Shown here: in pieces, positions 25,129-38,863 of the stretch
Layout: each line of letters begins with the position of its first letter
Position numbering within the stretch: position 1 is the first letter of the stretch
From: Saksenaea vasiformis B4078
Taxonomy: Eukaryota; Mucoromycota; Mucoromycetes; Mucorales; Saksenaeaceae
Length of the DNA: 64,000 bases
Reading direction: 5' to 3'
NCBI GenBank assembly: GCA_000697055.1
Contig: JNDT01001989.1
Coordinates: 1 to 64,000 of the forward strand
Program-made: the position numbers and the translations under genes
The notes under the pieces: generated by a model
Seen by the model: only the letters and a program-made list of their open reading frames with translations
Databases searched by the model: none
What the model was told of the DNA's origin: nothing

Positions 25129-28100
25129 GATGAAATACGAAAGAAAGAAACAAAGGAAAAAAGGAAAAGAGAGAGAGGGAGGGAGGGAGGGCGTAAAGAA
25201 CGAATTCAAATACAGATTAAAAAAGGACTGCAGCCGCCTGATTCCCGTTCATGGTCCACATCACCCGTTTGATTCGATCATATGACACTGGTAATCTGTG
25301 CTCCACCCCGGCCAAGTTTCCCGCTTTCCATCCTATCCTATTTCTTTCCGAATTCCCAGTCTCCGTTTATTCTGTATCCATAAGTTCCAAAACGCTTTAT
25401 TCCCACGACTTTCACCGATCGCCTATGGCCATGAACAATGCGACGAATTTTTCTCTGGGTCTAGTTCATTGGTAGGAAAACTAGAAACCCATTGGTCCAA
25501 TTCATTCAGCACATTTCCCGCCAGGACTGTACCCCGCTTTTTTATAATAGAAATTCAGGTTCCCGAGTATTCTAAAACTTTTCAGCTACTTTCCCATTTC
25601 CCAGACTGAGCCTTAAAGTGCCCAATCTAAACAAGGCGAGCAGAAGTAGGGACCCAAGGGTCTTTTTTATGTAACTCAGTTCTTTGACTGTAGTCTAGTG
25701 ATAATATGTTTTTCCAAAGTCAAACATTTGTTTCTATGTTTCTTTTATAGTGCTTCTATAGAAAGAGCATATAGAAATTGTTTCTTTCGATTCTATTTGG
25801 ATGAAAAATCATATTAGCACATGCTGCCTAACATTTTTACTTCCTCGGAAGTTAGTTCGCAGCCTAGTATAAAAAAGGAAGCAACATCTTTTTTTCTTGT
25901 TGAATGTGAAACCTTACGGAATTTTTTTGTGTGTGGGGTGGACGGGGAAGCGTGGGAGATGGGAAGCTCCGAAAAGCCAACACGACACCTGACAATTGGC
26001 CCTTTTGGGAACTCCGATTCAAATCAATAGTGACCCATTCTTCCCGGTCGGCTCCGTAGGGACCTAAGGGTACCTGCTTAGCAATACAAACAATACCACT
26101 ATCCCGTGACATCAAACCCACTAGATTTCCTCATGCTTTTTCTTAAGACGAAGTAAACCTTATTTCATTAGCCAACCATGTTGAGGATCGTTCTTGCTTC
26201 CACGTCATCTCTATTAAGCGGATCATAGTAGGAAAACGTGCTATGAAATATCATCCAGGGATATACTCATAATAGGGTGATTATTCCAATTTAGCCTATT
26301 TACCGCCACAGTTCTTGTTGATAGTATTTAGGTACCAACTATCATCTAATGAATCAGGTCACAGGTAACAGCAGCAAACTTATCCACTTTCACGAATAAA
26401 AATTATCGGATGTTGGAATGATAAAGTATCCAACTCATACCAAAACAGGCACCGCTTCTTGTAGATATTAATTAACATAAAACAAAAGGTTCTTAATATC
26501 CAGTCTAGTCGCATGACCTGCACGAAGCAATGAATGATCGGATGAAATAGCCTTTATTGGCACATTTCCTTGTTCTCGCTTGGATAAACGAAATGATACC
26601 TCGGGTAATTAAAAAGGAGCGGCACTAAATACATTTCATTTTGCGCGTATGCTTTGACCCGTCATGACACGTTTTAATTCGTTAAGTGCCGATTGATTGA
26701 AGAAGCAGAGCTACGCATTCTATCGATCTCTCAGTTAGCGTAGAAATCGCAGTAGGTTGCTAGCTCCCTCTAGCTGCAAGGAGCAGTTAATAGAATTCCA
26801 ATAATAGACAACACTTTCCGAGGCTTGGTTTCGGGCCTTGACCTATCTGCCTGTAACGGAAATACGTGGAGATATCTTCACTCTAGGATCATACGGCGTG
26901 CCGTACTACCGGAAGACGTTTTATAAAACTCCTTATTTGTATCAAAATAGCTAAATGTCAACTCTCTTTTAATAATTACTGCTTAAATGTGGAAAACACC
27001 AGTAGTAAACTGGTAAGGTTCCCGAGATTTTAAAGTTATTTTCTCGGGTCGCTAAAACCTTCTTTTTTTTCTCAGTTCCAGTAAAGATGAGATTATGTGA
27101 TATGATTAATCGGGAAGATGTTTCTATTGCTATTTGATTTCCGACAAAGAAAATTTCGATAAAGGAAACAAAGAGAGTATTTGGGCACATGAAACACCAT
27201 CATCTTCCGTCAGGTCACACTAAGCAGATCCAAAGACAACGGCCTTTCTTTTTTTTACGTTTACGCTGGAGTGGGAAGTCAGCGTGGTATTTAGTAAGAA
27301 GACGATGAAAGCATGTGCTGTGCTACAAACTGCTTGTGCACCCGCTTTAGGCTGGCAGACAATTCCGCGAGATCTCAATAACCAAATCACTCAAGTGTCA
27401 CGGTAACGGATATAGCTGAACGTGTCGTACTAGAGACTGCAGAGGTTCACGTTAGAAGTTTACCTTTCTGCGCGCATCTTTGGTTGCTTTACTTACGGGC
27501 AATGTCAGCCGACCTACAGACGACTAACTAATGAAGGTTAATAGTACAATAAGTCATGCGTAGGTAGTTTATATCCTCTATAGAACCCTTGTTGTATAGT
27601 CTCTGATATCTTCTCTAGCTTTTGTCTGGTCTTTACTAGGAAAACTGTAGCAGAACATTTCCTTGGCGTTCCTTCGGTGTCTGCTCTGATTGGCTATCTT
27701 TTATTACGCGAATGATTGGTCTCGGTCTCTGCCTTTTCCATCATTTGGTCAGGTCAGTTGCCCCTCAGTGTCTTCCGAGTCGTAACCTGCTGAGTAAAGA
27801 GACTCGTGGACTGAGCTTTCATCATACTTTGCGCTAGCAAGAGCCATGTCAAAGCATCGTCCATTGATAAACCCCTACAGGTTTCATGGTGATCACGCCA
27901 GTAGCACACTGCGGCTAGACTACTGCATTATGACTGCACTTGTCTATCTCCAACGCAAGCTTGACAGTTCATGATGAGAAGAAACCACACCAAGCAGTAT
28001 AAATGCCGGCTCAATGAATAGAGACTTATTTTGCTGGACACGGTATATAGCTTGTGTGATCGTAAAAAAAATTAGCAACCGAGCTAGACGTTTGTCAAAG

Positions 28101-29141
28101 GTATAAGCGGAGTATTTTTACCTTCCGCTTTCTTGGTTCAGGGAGAGATGCTTACCTGATGAAAGCTTTGTCTGCGTCTAATAGAATGCGATTTGCCGGC
28201 AGCATGGGAAGTTCGACATAGGTATTCGATAGCGTGCAAGCATTTGAATCAGCTGCTTGGATCTCTCTATACCTGGGCACATGCTCTGATGTGGCCGTGC
28301 AAGTCAGATATAACGTATCGCCTAGTAGTCCATCGTGGAAGATGTATGCTGGCGGCATTTGCTGACACTGCTTGGAAGGAAGATTGCACGTCTGCGAGAG
28401 TGGCTCAATTCAGCACATTTGAGTCAAAGATACTAGGAGACGTGCTGACGTCCGTACCGTTACGCTATTTTTTTTATAAATCTTGCGTCTACGAAGAGGC
28501 AAGTTTGTAACGAAGGTCGGATATACGTCCATAATGCACCGATCAACCGACCCTCATTTACGTACATGAACTCGCTCTCTTGATAGACGCCAAATTTCCT
28601 CGATTACCAAAATTATCCGTACTTGCCTGCCTCCGATCTACATGGATGATCTCTTACTTACCCACGGAGTAGCCCTGCCGTGCAACAAAGGCACGCCACA
28701 CACCTGTGATATCTAGCGTGGCGAGGAGAGTCTTTTGACAATCAGGTCAGTGCTTGATCGGCAAAAGCAGATGGCTAGAAACCTTGCCTGCTGAACAACA
28801 GACAAAGATGCAAAGATGGTCCTGTACCCGAGAGACCAAAATCCTTAGGAACAGAGTCAGACAAGAGTGTATCTTCCTCTTGCAATACCTCGGTTCTAAC
28901 GAAGCACCTTTTGTGTCAGATAAAAATTCCTATTTCTGGCAGATTAGCAAGACACATATGCGCTAACCAGTTTCATTTATTTCAATACCCTGATTTCTTC
29001 GAATAACTGCTTAATTTAGCTTTCCCAGCACACGGCATCCATGCAAGAACCGCAGAGTCAGATCCGCTGACATCTTAGCCAATCATTAAAAAAAATATAT
29101 CCAAACGTCACCCGCAGCAAGAAACATTCTGTTTGCTTCCA
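25129..29141. other. 4-kb gene-poor region
   Basis: The first 100 bases are the purine-rich 5' side of the WRKY-like gene (GGGAGGGAGGG). The rest holds no supported gene: ORFs at 25821-26030, 26969-27190, 28152-28510 and 28754-28966 are short and unlike known families. A fragment of the R1 flank (TCAAAGCATCGTCCATT) lies at about 27850-27866. The sequence is AT-rich, consistent with old, decayed mobile DNA. Confidence 0.4.
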
Positions 29142-30679
29142 ATGGCACATTTTCGTTATCCCAATGCCTCCTTTCTTAATGCCAGCGGACGGTACGTTCG
29201 ACAACAACGACCTACCCATGACGATCAGGTATATGAAGAAAGAAGCGCAGAAACCGGTGCCACCACTCTGCTCGACGGGATCATTTTAAACGACGATGCA
29301 CAATCGACCCATTCGCTTTCAAGCTCGTCTTCGGATACATCATCCTCTTCAACAATACTTGCTTCCAGAACAGTCGCTTCAAATAACCGTCCTGCACAGG
29401 CTGCATCAACATCAGTTCCTGATGCTGAGACCCGGCGATGTTGGATCTGTTTTGGTGAAGACGGTGATTCAGACGGCCGATGGACTAGACCATGTACCTG
29501 TTCCTTGGTTGCCCATGAACATTGTTTGTTAGACTGGATTGCAGAGAATCAAAAGGGATCGCCAACCAAGAAGGTAATTGGTTCAACTTACGATTCTTTT
29601 CTCGCTTACGTTGTTCGAAGGTGCATTGTCCTCAATGTGCCGCTCGCTATTATGTTTCGGAGCGAACAAGTATACCTGTTGTGCTTTTTGGGCTTGTGGA
29701 TGGGCTTGTCCATGCAGCCACACCTTACATCACGTTATTGGGGATAGGCTGTTCTCTGCTGATCACGTCGACGACATATGGTGCATTTACTGTACTCACT
29801 TTTTTCGGAGCGCGCGATGGTGAACGCCTTATTGGTCGCCCGACGTGCTGGACTTGGCGAACATGGGTTGCATTGCCCATGATTCCCGTTGTCTTGGTAG
29901 CTTCTCGTTCACGATGGGTGGATGGCGCATTACCATTTGTATCAGTTTTGGCTCTCCGTTTAAGCAGTCCATCGCCGGCGCATCTTCCACGAATTACCTG
30001 GCCATTGACACCGGAAACTGCGTTAGGACTTTTTCCATGGGTTAGGTAAGGCACGAATGGTGTAATAATGCAATTTATAAGACTTAATGGCGCCTGTAGG
30101 TTACTTTACAATAATTTATATTCTGTACTACAACATCATTTGTCTCATCGTCTACTTGGGGCAGACCGTCGGCAGAGCAACATGGCAGCATTTGCTCAGG
30201 ACGAATCAGGCCATATCCAGGCAGCAACGGCAGCGGCAGAAAATGAGGCGAGTGAACAAGGGCGATTGGATCAAGGTCAACGTCGTGATATGGATTTGTG
30301 GAATGGAAACCGTAATTTGGGTGTTTCTGTCATCGGTGCACTGCTATGGCCCACGATCAGTAGCTTGGTCGGAAGGTATGTGCAGTAGGCTCGGGGATAC
30401 GTTCTTTTTTAATAACAACGACGACAATAGCTGCTTGAATCATATCAAATGGGTAAGGCAGTATTTCCCCGATCCTTTCCATCGCAATCTGCTTGGTGGA
30501 TGTTTGTTTGTGGTAGCCAAGGTAGGTTCCTTCTTATACGAGGGGAAAAAAAATACTTATATCTGTGTCAGGATATGGCCAATCTCTTATACAAATACGA
30601 ACGGATCCGCCAGTACCGCTCGCGTCGCGTAAAGAACTTTTACGAGGTTAAAAAATCTCAACGTCAAACGTCATCATAA
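29142..30679 (+). CDS. RING-CH (MARCH5-like) membrane E3 ubiquitin ligase, 443 aa
   Basis: Five exons: 29142-29573, 29621-30045, 30100-30375, 30431-30521, 30572-30679 (444 codons with stop). The ATG at 29142 begins MAHFRYPNASF. After a Ser-rich N-terminus comes a C4HC3 RING-CH finger: CWICFGEDGDSDGRWTRPC, CSLVAHEHCLLDW, then VHCPQCAARYYV after the first intron. Downstream hydrophobic segments include VVLFGLVDGLVHAATPYITL and LLITSTTYGAFTVLTFFGA, with further ones near VALPMIPVVLVAS and LGGCLFVVAK. The order (RING-CH, then TYGA and PMIPVVL in membrane segments) parallels animal MARCHF5, a mitochondrial outer-membrane ligase acting on fission and quality-control factors. The basic C-terminus (RQYRSRRVKNFYEVKK) should face the cytosol. 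Mitochondrial location is inferred from the family. Confidence 0.88.
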
Positions 30680-31016
30680 AGAAAAAGGAGACCTATACAT
30701 CCAAGTACACATATATCTTCCCCTTGTTACCAGGCCTTTTCTTCTCGTGGTTTCTCTCGTGTAAATAAAAAACTTTAGTTATTACTGAGTGCAATACTAG
30801 AATAGATGGTTAATTGTCCGCAGCTGAGCTTCTCATGGAGCCTGACAACGGAGGTTCCCAGAACGAGGGTCCCATCTCTTGCGTCCAAACATTGGATCCT
30901 TTTCCACTTCGCTTTCAACACTTATATTTCCGCTTCCAATGAAATAAACAAAGCATTGGGTATTTGAACGAAGAACAAAAACATGAAGCTTCTTTTTTCA
31001 GAAGTAAATTACCCTC
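30680..31016. other. Convergent 3' region
   Basis: Separates the RING-CH ligase (+) from the ADP/ATP carrier (-). AAATAAAAAAC at about 30762 and the minus-strand TTTATTTC match at about 30940 are plausible polyadenylation signals for the two genes. Confidence 0.4.
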
Positions 31017-32110
31017 TCAGTATTTTTTACCAAATAACAGAATCTGAAGTTGGTCATAACCTGACAAGACACCAGCACCTGCAACAGCACGCAAGATATT
31101 GGCTCCAGCACCCTTGAAAAGCGACCTGACGCCTTCCTTGGCGATAATTTCCTTAAACGCGTGAAGTGACGACTTGTACTTGATGGCGGCACCTGAGGTC
31201 ATCATCATGCGACGTCGAACCGTATCAATAGGATAGGATGCTGCCGGGCCATTGTGATCAGATAAAAAAAGAACAAACTCAAATTGGTATTACCTAGACC
31301 GGCGCCGGTTGTCACAACCCAGCCGAGTAAGAACGACGCAAGGAAGTTCTTTTGAAGGTGCACAGGCATTACTGGTTTCAGCGAGTCGTACATACCAAAG
31401 TACAACCCACGGTAGACGACGATGCCAACGCAGGAAATATTGAAACCTCGGTAGAGACCGACGATACCATCGGAGGCGAGCGTTTTGCGGTACACATCCA
31501 GTATTCCTGTGAACTGACGTTCGCCTCCTTCTTTTACTGCCATTTTGGCGTCATTAGCGAGTCGCGTACGGGCGTAGTCCAGCGAGTACACTTTATTGAA
31601 AAAGAACAATAAGAACAGTCTGTCACATCAATGCGTAGCTGTGTGTCACACTACTTACCGAAGAGCAAACTCGCACTTCCAGCTAGACCGCCCGAAGCCA
31701 AGTTGGCTATGTGCAAAAAAGGTTTAATTTATGAAGAAGGAGGGAGTAAGGGGAATGGCACCTGCGAGCCAAGTGGCATAGCCGTCTTTTGTTTTGTCTT
31801 TGTTAAACATGCGTTTGAATTTGTCTCTGAAAGCAAAATTCAGAGCTTGGGTGGGAAAGTACCGAATCACGTTGGCAGTATTGCCTCGCCACAAAGACAA
31901 TACACCTTCGTCCTTGATTGTTCTGGAGAAGCATTCACCAATGCCCTTGTAAGGCGAAGCCAATCGACCTTGTTTTATCATTTCGTCTTGATTTTGAATC
32001 AATAGCTTAACACGTTCAATGGGGGCAGCGGCAGTTTTGGACACAGCAGCACTGACACCGCCGAGCGCAAAATCCACCAAAAAGTTATTTTTTGGGTGTG
32101 TTACGGCCAT
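31017..32110 (-). CDS. AAC: Mitochondrial ADP/ATP carrier, 305 aa
   Basis: Four exons, 31762-32110, 31659-31706, 31294-31590 and 31017-31240 (306 codons with stop). Three Solcar repeats are visible, each with a PX[D/E]XX[K/R]-type signature: [15 protein letters not shown] and [10 protein letters not shown]. The RRRMMM hexapeptide that identifies ADP/ATP carriers is present ([10 protein letters not shown]). Other hallmarks are [20 protein letters not shown] at the start, [12 protein letters not shown] and [14 protein letters not shown] at the end. It exchanges cytosolic ADP for matrix ATP across the inner mitochondrial membrane. The length is typical and all exchange-site residues I can check are intact. 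One exon is only 48 nt. The start ATG at 32110 gives a short N-terminus like most fungal forms. Confidence 0.97.
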
Positions 32111-32375
32111 GGATGTATATAAAAGAGATGAGAGAAAAGATAAAGAAAGAATGTTTAATAATTATGCATCTGCATATATATATATATATTATGCGGTTGT
32201 GGGGAAAGTGCGATGTGACCATCATCAACGAACGTGTCATGCAGATTTCCACGTTGAGATTCCGATTGGACCTCTTCCGATCATTTCCACAGAACTCAGC
32301 AGCGGACGAGCTCAGCTTGCGCTTCGTAATAAGAAAATCCAATCATTTTTTTTCTTAAGACAATAATAGTAACAA

Positions 32376-34315
32376 TCATGGTGGAGATAACAAATACATA
32401 TGTTGCGGAACGGGACAACCCGAATGAGTACTTTGCACTCGTCTTTCTTGCTCATGTAGCGGCCAACTCTTCATGTAATCTTGATGTTCTTCTTCTTCGT
32501 CTTGCATTTGGCATTGCATTGCCTTTGAGAGTTCAAACTCGCTTGGATGTTGGTATGAAACGCGTAAAGCAGCAGGTATTGGTGGAGGTAAGATTTCCCG
32601 TACCGAGTCATCGGGCAAGTCTTCAATCGAATCCAGACAAGTATCATCCGTGTCCACAAGCGTATTTTCCCATCGCATTTTAGCAGAGTTGAAAATCATG
32701 TTGTTCCCTACAGCTTCCTGATATTTACTTGTTCGACTGCCTTTGTTCATATTCGTGATACGTGCAAGTCGTCGCGGACTGCTCTTGCTGCTTTCCCCTT
32801 TCTCTTGATCAAACAATAGAACACTGTTCTCGTTTCCCTGCCAGCGACACTTGCTTGCATCGTATTTCATGTCATTGTACTCTATCTTATCGTTTAATAC
32901 ATAAATGAGAAAATAAATAGGTGGTGGACCTTGATTTACTGTTTGTTCATTAGGACGAATTAATGTTGGCCTTCGTCTTGTCTACCAATTATGTCAGAAG
33001 CGATGCATGAATACGTCCACTGCATTTATACCATATTATGTCGCCATGGACGGAGGGGATCTACTGTGGCAGTTTGGACTGGATGTTGTGGCAAGTCAAA
33101 ACGTTTTGTCAATAAGTGGGTGGCGGGACCTTTTGTAGGCACCTTTTTGGCGTCCTTCCAGTCAGGTAAATTGTCAAGGTTGTCCAACTCAGAACCATTT
33201 CCATAGACCACCCGAGAGCGAGGTCTTTCCACGAGCATAGCTCCATTGGGACATTTTCGTGCTGAAGGTGGTGCAGGCTGCTGTTGCTGCTGTTGCTGCT
33301 GTTGTTGCCTTGGTTGTGAGAGCAACCCACGACGTCCTTGCGATGATCGATAAGAGGTGTCTTGAAAACAGCGCGTGGATTGTGATGTACGTTTGGGAAT
33401 ACGAGGCATTGTTGTCATCATTGTCGCTAACTCCCGCTGACGGGAGGCGTACGTGGGAGCTTTGAATCGTTCCGAAGGATTCGATTTTACATAAGCTCTG
33501 TTTATTGACACCGCAGGACGAGGGAGCCGTGATACAGTATCCTTTTGTTTCGTTTTTCTCGCAAACTTTTGCTCAATACGAAATACGTCGTCATTATCGA
33601 TCTCTAGACCTTCGCAGAAATCGTCATTTTCATTTTCAACGTTTTTCATAGGTAATTCTCTTGCGTTCTGTGGTGTTGCCTTTTGTCGTACCGCAGGTGC
33701 AGTTATATCCTCAGGAAAATCGATGTCATCAAAAGTTTCTTCTTCGTCTTCAGGTTCGAAAGATGGTACTTTTGCTCCTGTATTTTCCTCTGTATCCAGT
33801 TGATCTTGAAAATGGACACGCTTTGTTTTCGGCTTTGAGTCTACAAGGTCTTCTAGTTTAATTAGGTCTTCTTCGAGATTTTCCCGTTGTTGCTCGTTTG
33901 GCGTATGTACTTTTGGCTGTGGGAACTTATGTGGAATATCAATGTCGTCGGACCAGTCGTCGCATCCACCGGGTTCAACACGGAAACGACCCATTCCAGT
34001 TACCACACCAGGACCAACTGTATGGGATAAAGTAGGTGAAGTCACAGCATACATGTAATCATCGATATTCGGCAACAGATTGTCATACTCATCAACTGAG
34101 AGTTTGTCAGAATGATAACTAGTAAAGCTTGAATTTGTATCATCATCCGACATTGCTGGTGGACTAAGTAATAGTCGTTGGAAAGCGTTGTGTAACTCGT
34201 TGTCTGGATTTTTTGATGCACTTCGATTGATAATCCGTGGGTGGTCTAGAAAGTAATGACCTGGGAATTCAACCTCCCTTTCCCAATTATCTTCGTCTCT
34301 CCTAAGGTAAGTCAT
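32376..34315 (-). CDS. BYR4: Byr4/Bfa1-like subunit of the mitotic-exit/septation GAP complex
   Basis: Three exons, 33032-34315, 32930-32981 and 32376-32881 (614 codons with stop). The N-terminus has EDNWEREVEFPGHYF, similar to the short WxxxxEFP block that begins Byr4/Bfa1. The middle is acidic and disordered, with a poly-Gln run. Near the C-terminus come YGNGSELDNLDNLPDW, RRRPTLIRPNEQT, then two YDxxxxxWxGN-like repeats (MKYDASKCRWQGNE and IFNSAKMRWEN), the family's hallmark. Byr4/Bfa1 joins the TBC protein Cdc16/Bub2 to form a GAP for Spg1/Tem1 at the spindle pole body, restraining septation or mitotic exit. The 52-nt middle exon carries the RRRPTLIR block and is easily missed. The start is uncertain: TTACCTTAG just after the ATG at 34315 could be an acceptor from an upstream exon. 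Confidence 0.78.
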
Positions 34316-34790
34316 GAAATTGGAAAGAAGTGGACAGAAGTAAGGTTTATGGGTAAAATGAGATATTTAAGAATATCAACAATGGAGAACAAAGAACTTG
34401 ATAAAACAAAGAACCACTCTCAATTCAGCAATGCAGGAATATGAACAGAAAAAAAAAGATGGGTGACTGCTGCCATTTCATCGTGACAAGAAACTGTCGT
34501 CAATGCCTTCTTCCTCAAAACTTTCACATAAACGCATTGTCAGGCAAATCATTTCGAAGTATAGACATGCGCTTCTTATCGATGTACACCATATATACAA
34601 CACACACACACACGCGCGCGCGCGCGCGCGCGCACGTACATACATTGATTGTTGCATTTTTCATTTGTAGTAGGCCTAGCAGCACTCTTACCCAATTCCA
34701 ATAAATCCATTCATACACGTTGGTTGGTCATCAGATTTGTATAATATCGCGATGTTTTTTTTGTTCTCTTTTTGGATCCATCTAAGTAAT
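34316..34790. other. Intergenic with a CA/CG microsatellite
   Basis: No gene. At 34600-34634 an (AC)n run passes into (CG)n, an alternating purine-pyrimidine tract able to adopt Z-DNA. The plus ORF at 34441-34704 runs through it and is not supported. Confidence 0.6.
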
Positions 34791-35213
34791 TCAGTTCTTC
34801 TCCTCGGCTTCGATCTGTGCAATGTACTTTTCAAAATCAAAGTCGGGACTTTCAAAATCCACCACTAAAAAATATCAGCTGTTTAGTAAGGCACAGAAAC
34901 AGGTACCTCAAAAGACTTACCGGTGGTCTGAGCAACGGGAGTAGCTGCTGGTGCAAGCTTCTGCTTAGCATAAGCGGCTCTTGCTTGTTCAATAAGCTGT
35001 TCCTTTCGGTGATATTCGAGCTGCTGTTTCTTTTGTTGCTCTTGCTTCTGCAACGAGGCATTGTGTGTGTATCCATAGACAAGACCAAATGCAAGGGCAG
35101 ACCAACGGCCAACCTACAATCAAAAATACCATAAAAAAGACATAAGGCATTGCTCCACGTATATTGAAACATTTCTCGCGTCATACATTCACAACAGCAC
35201 GATTCATCACCAT
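34791..35213 (-). CDS. ATP21: ATP synthase subunit e, 97 aa
   Basis: Three exons, 35187-35213, 34921-35113 and 34791-34864 (27+193+74 nt = 98 codons with stop). The N-terminus reads MVMNRAVVN, joined to VGRWSALAFGLVYGYTHNAS. The single membrane segment contains the GxxxG motif (GLVYG) that drives dimerisation of the F1Fo ATP synthase. A Lys/Glu/Gln-rich helix follows (LEYHRKEQLIEQARAAYAKQ), and the protein ends FEKYIAQIEAEEKN. Size and layout match fungal subunit e (Atp21/Tim11), which sits in the inner mitochondrial membrane and helps bend cristae. The gene is only visible after splicing. The nine-codon first exon puts an intron just after the start. It lies next to the ADP/ATP carrier cluster on the same strand. 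Confidence 0.88.
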
Positions 35214-36175
35214 GTCGACTTTTTCACAGTAGGGAAAGGGAAAGGGGTGGCTGAGAATAACAACAGGGGAATCCACAGAGACGCTCACACTGGCACCGGA
35301 GAATGACGTCAGTACAATCAACCAATCGTTTTATTTCTTGCTTCATCACCCAATGACGGCCTGGATGGCAGGTCCCCTAACGATTTTCTTAGGGACCATA
35401 GGTGTTACACAATCATGAATTATTGTAAACCGCAATCTTTCTTAGGAGCTACGGCAGTATTCCCGTCTTATGTATTATAACAATCGTTCTATCCAGGTGT
35501 TAATTGAAGTGGCTTAGCAAAACTGAAGTCTAGGGTAAGGTTTTAGGGTAGGTCCTAAGGGGATCTGCTCTGTGCAACACCTATGGTCCGTAGAACAGAC
35601 ATGATGCTACACGAAGATCGCAGGTTAGCTCAACGGACGCTTGCATAATATAGATGCAGAACCCGAGTTAGGATTCAGTTACTTCCATACCCGTTTTTAA
35701 CGGATTGTTCTGTCAACTGGTGCCTTCTCGTATTTTTTTTTACGTGTTTACAGAGAGGTGGATTTGCCCGGACTCAACATCGGTTGGGCACTTTCAATCC
35801 GAATGGACCTGCGCGTCTGGTTGGGAACTTGAATTCACAAAAGTGACATACCTGCGCGTATTTCGTATCATGTCCATTCACCTGTGATGGCCCTTTAATA
35901 ATGCGTAACCTCAAAGGATACACTGCTTTTTCTTTTCCTTTTCGCCCCAGGAGAGCACCAACGCTTCCTAACGGAATGTGTGCACCCTGGATGGGGATAT
36001 GGTATCTGTAAGTGCTTACCTTTGTATTAAGTGAGCAGTTTCACACTGACAACGTTTTTCCATCTGTACCTCTTGGCGGCTTTTATCATTCCCATCTTTA
36101 TCAAAACATGTAATTTATACCGTGTGCCACCCTGAACTGGATGCGTCGGGATTACATCCATAACAAAGTACGACC
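35214..36175. other. Intergenic, no gene recognised
   Basis: Shared upstream space of subunit e (-) and, further on, Rac1 (+). No supported ORF. The stretch at about 35619-35690 has an A-box-like TAGCTCAACGG and a perfect 5-bp hairpin with a 7-base loop, but no full tRNA fold. Confidence 0.4.
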
Positions 36176-36373
36176 GAATGAACTTCCCGTGAACGGACTT
36201 TTATGCCACTCCAATAAATTTTGTGCCTATGGGGAATCGAGTTTTACCCAAGTATATTTATATTTCTCCTCATAGGTGGTATATTAACAACGCACACGTT
36301 TTATTTTGTCTCAGCACAGACTTGATTCCTTTGCGGACGCAAAATTGATTTAGGATAGCGGTCCCACCATTCT
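36176..36373 (+). repeat. Dispersed repeat R1, copy C (degenerate)
   Basis: Recognisable by CCGTGAACGGACTTTTATGC, CACTCCAATAAATTTTGTG, a central CTCAGCACA and, at the right end, GCGGACGCAAAATTGATTTA. Block order and spacing match copies A and B, but there are many substitutions, so this is an older copy. Confidence 0.6.
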
Positions 36374-36683
36374 TAGTGGCTAGGAACCGGTCATCCGGCC
36401 CATCTCTGAAGTCCGGGTAGTAAATTCCGGGTTAGATCCGGAAAAGTGCGGGGTCTGGTACGGAATATCAACAATCCCTTTGATTTTGCTGACGTATAAC
36501 GAAATTCGCCCGGCGCTTGTAGTTGCAACTCTGTATTCCTTGAGTCGACTCCTTACGGGCTATTTCACTTCCTTTCTCTTCATCTTCTCTTTTTGTTCTT
36601 TCTTTGTCTTTGTCTTTCATCGGCACGCCTATTTTTTTGACACACTACGAAACCCTGACCTTCCTCAATTATTTGTTCAAACT

Positions 36684-37574
<891 letters not shown>

Positions 37575-38863
37575 ATAGTGAGGCAGATCACTCACGCAAC
37601 CACAACCACGCTCTCTTACACAAATCTCGCCTATATACGCTTATCCCCAGTCCATCTCACCGTATTAAAAAAAAAAGAACAGGAGACAGCGTTGTGATTT
37701 ATTTTGTCACTCGCATCCTTTTTTTCTTACATAAAGAAACGATAATGGTTGGGTTTGTTCTTTATATTATATTACATGAATTTCGTTCAATTGTCCTACA
37801 GAGGCCTCAGACTTCACACGTGCATTCCCTTCGTTTGCCGCACCTCGTTCCGGCATGCCGATCGCGGCGGGACATCACCTGCGACAATGTACCTGACAAA
37901 TTTCGATCCCTGATGGATCCTGCATGACCAGCAACATAAACCCCTTATCAGTAACAACACTGTTGCTGTTGACAAAGAAAAAAAAAGAAAAAGAAAAACT
38001 TGATACCTCCATATCCAGCTTGATGCAACACTTGTGAACCCATCGATTTAAAAAAAATGCAAATGATCATATAAGTACTTTTGCTACTTTTTGCCTTGCA
38101 ACAAACATCGAGAGCAGTGCATTTGATACCGCAGTAAATGGGACGCCACATTGTCTAGCAACGGTCAATAGAGCTGCGTTAAGTTAGGTTAGGTTCTTGT
38201 ACCACCGGCTTCACAATGATCTACTCTTGTGATGAGCTCTTTAGCGTTTAGGGAACAAAATGGAAAACGAAACAAGATGGATACACAAACGAGGTTGACC
38301 ACCTAACTCTCTGCTACCCTCCGTTTCCTGTTGCATGTTGTATACCTAAAACTTGCTATGCACTGCATACGTTATCGCCGATATCAATTGTAGACTATTA
38401 AATGTATTGACAGACGCCGCTTCCAACGGTTTCTGCAGGCGACAGCTGCATAAATACGTTTTGCGGTACAACTGTTTGTCAAAAATAAAAGAATATTCCA
38501 ACTTTACACATGTTTCTCCTTTTGGACAACCAACTGACATGTGTATGTACTAGGCGCAACTCGAAAGTTGTTTTGTACAATCAGACGTGATCCAGCTCGT
38601 TTTGGGAAAGGTATAGCGGATGTGTGTCGATCCCATCCAACACGGCACATGTTATATACTGCAGATGAAAGTACAAAAAATAACATACGAGGAGCTTGTC
38701 TTTTCTTACGCCCATAAGTCACATAAGACCAACCGCTCCACGCTGAAGTTAGTTATGCGCACCAGTTTATTGAGAGGCGATGACATACTACGAACTGAAC
38801 AAGAAGTTTCGACGACAAATTGGTAGCTAGTGTGAATGTCGAAGCTGATAGTGTTATGCTCAG
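37575..38863. other. Gene-poor region downstream of Rac1
   Basis: The Rac1 3'UTR, then AT-rich sequence with short unsupported ORFs (38346-38553 on both strands, 38504-38826). Confidence 0.4.

Noticed and set aside
35619..35690. tRNA-like segment: A-box TAGCTCAACGG and a TGCAT/ATGCA hairpin with a 7-base loop
   Set aside because: The loop lacks T at position 33, the D-arm does not pair, and no proper B-box or acceptor stem is present. At most a decayed tRNA or SINE head.
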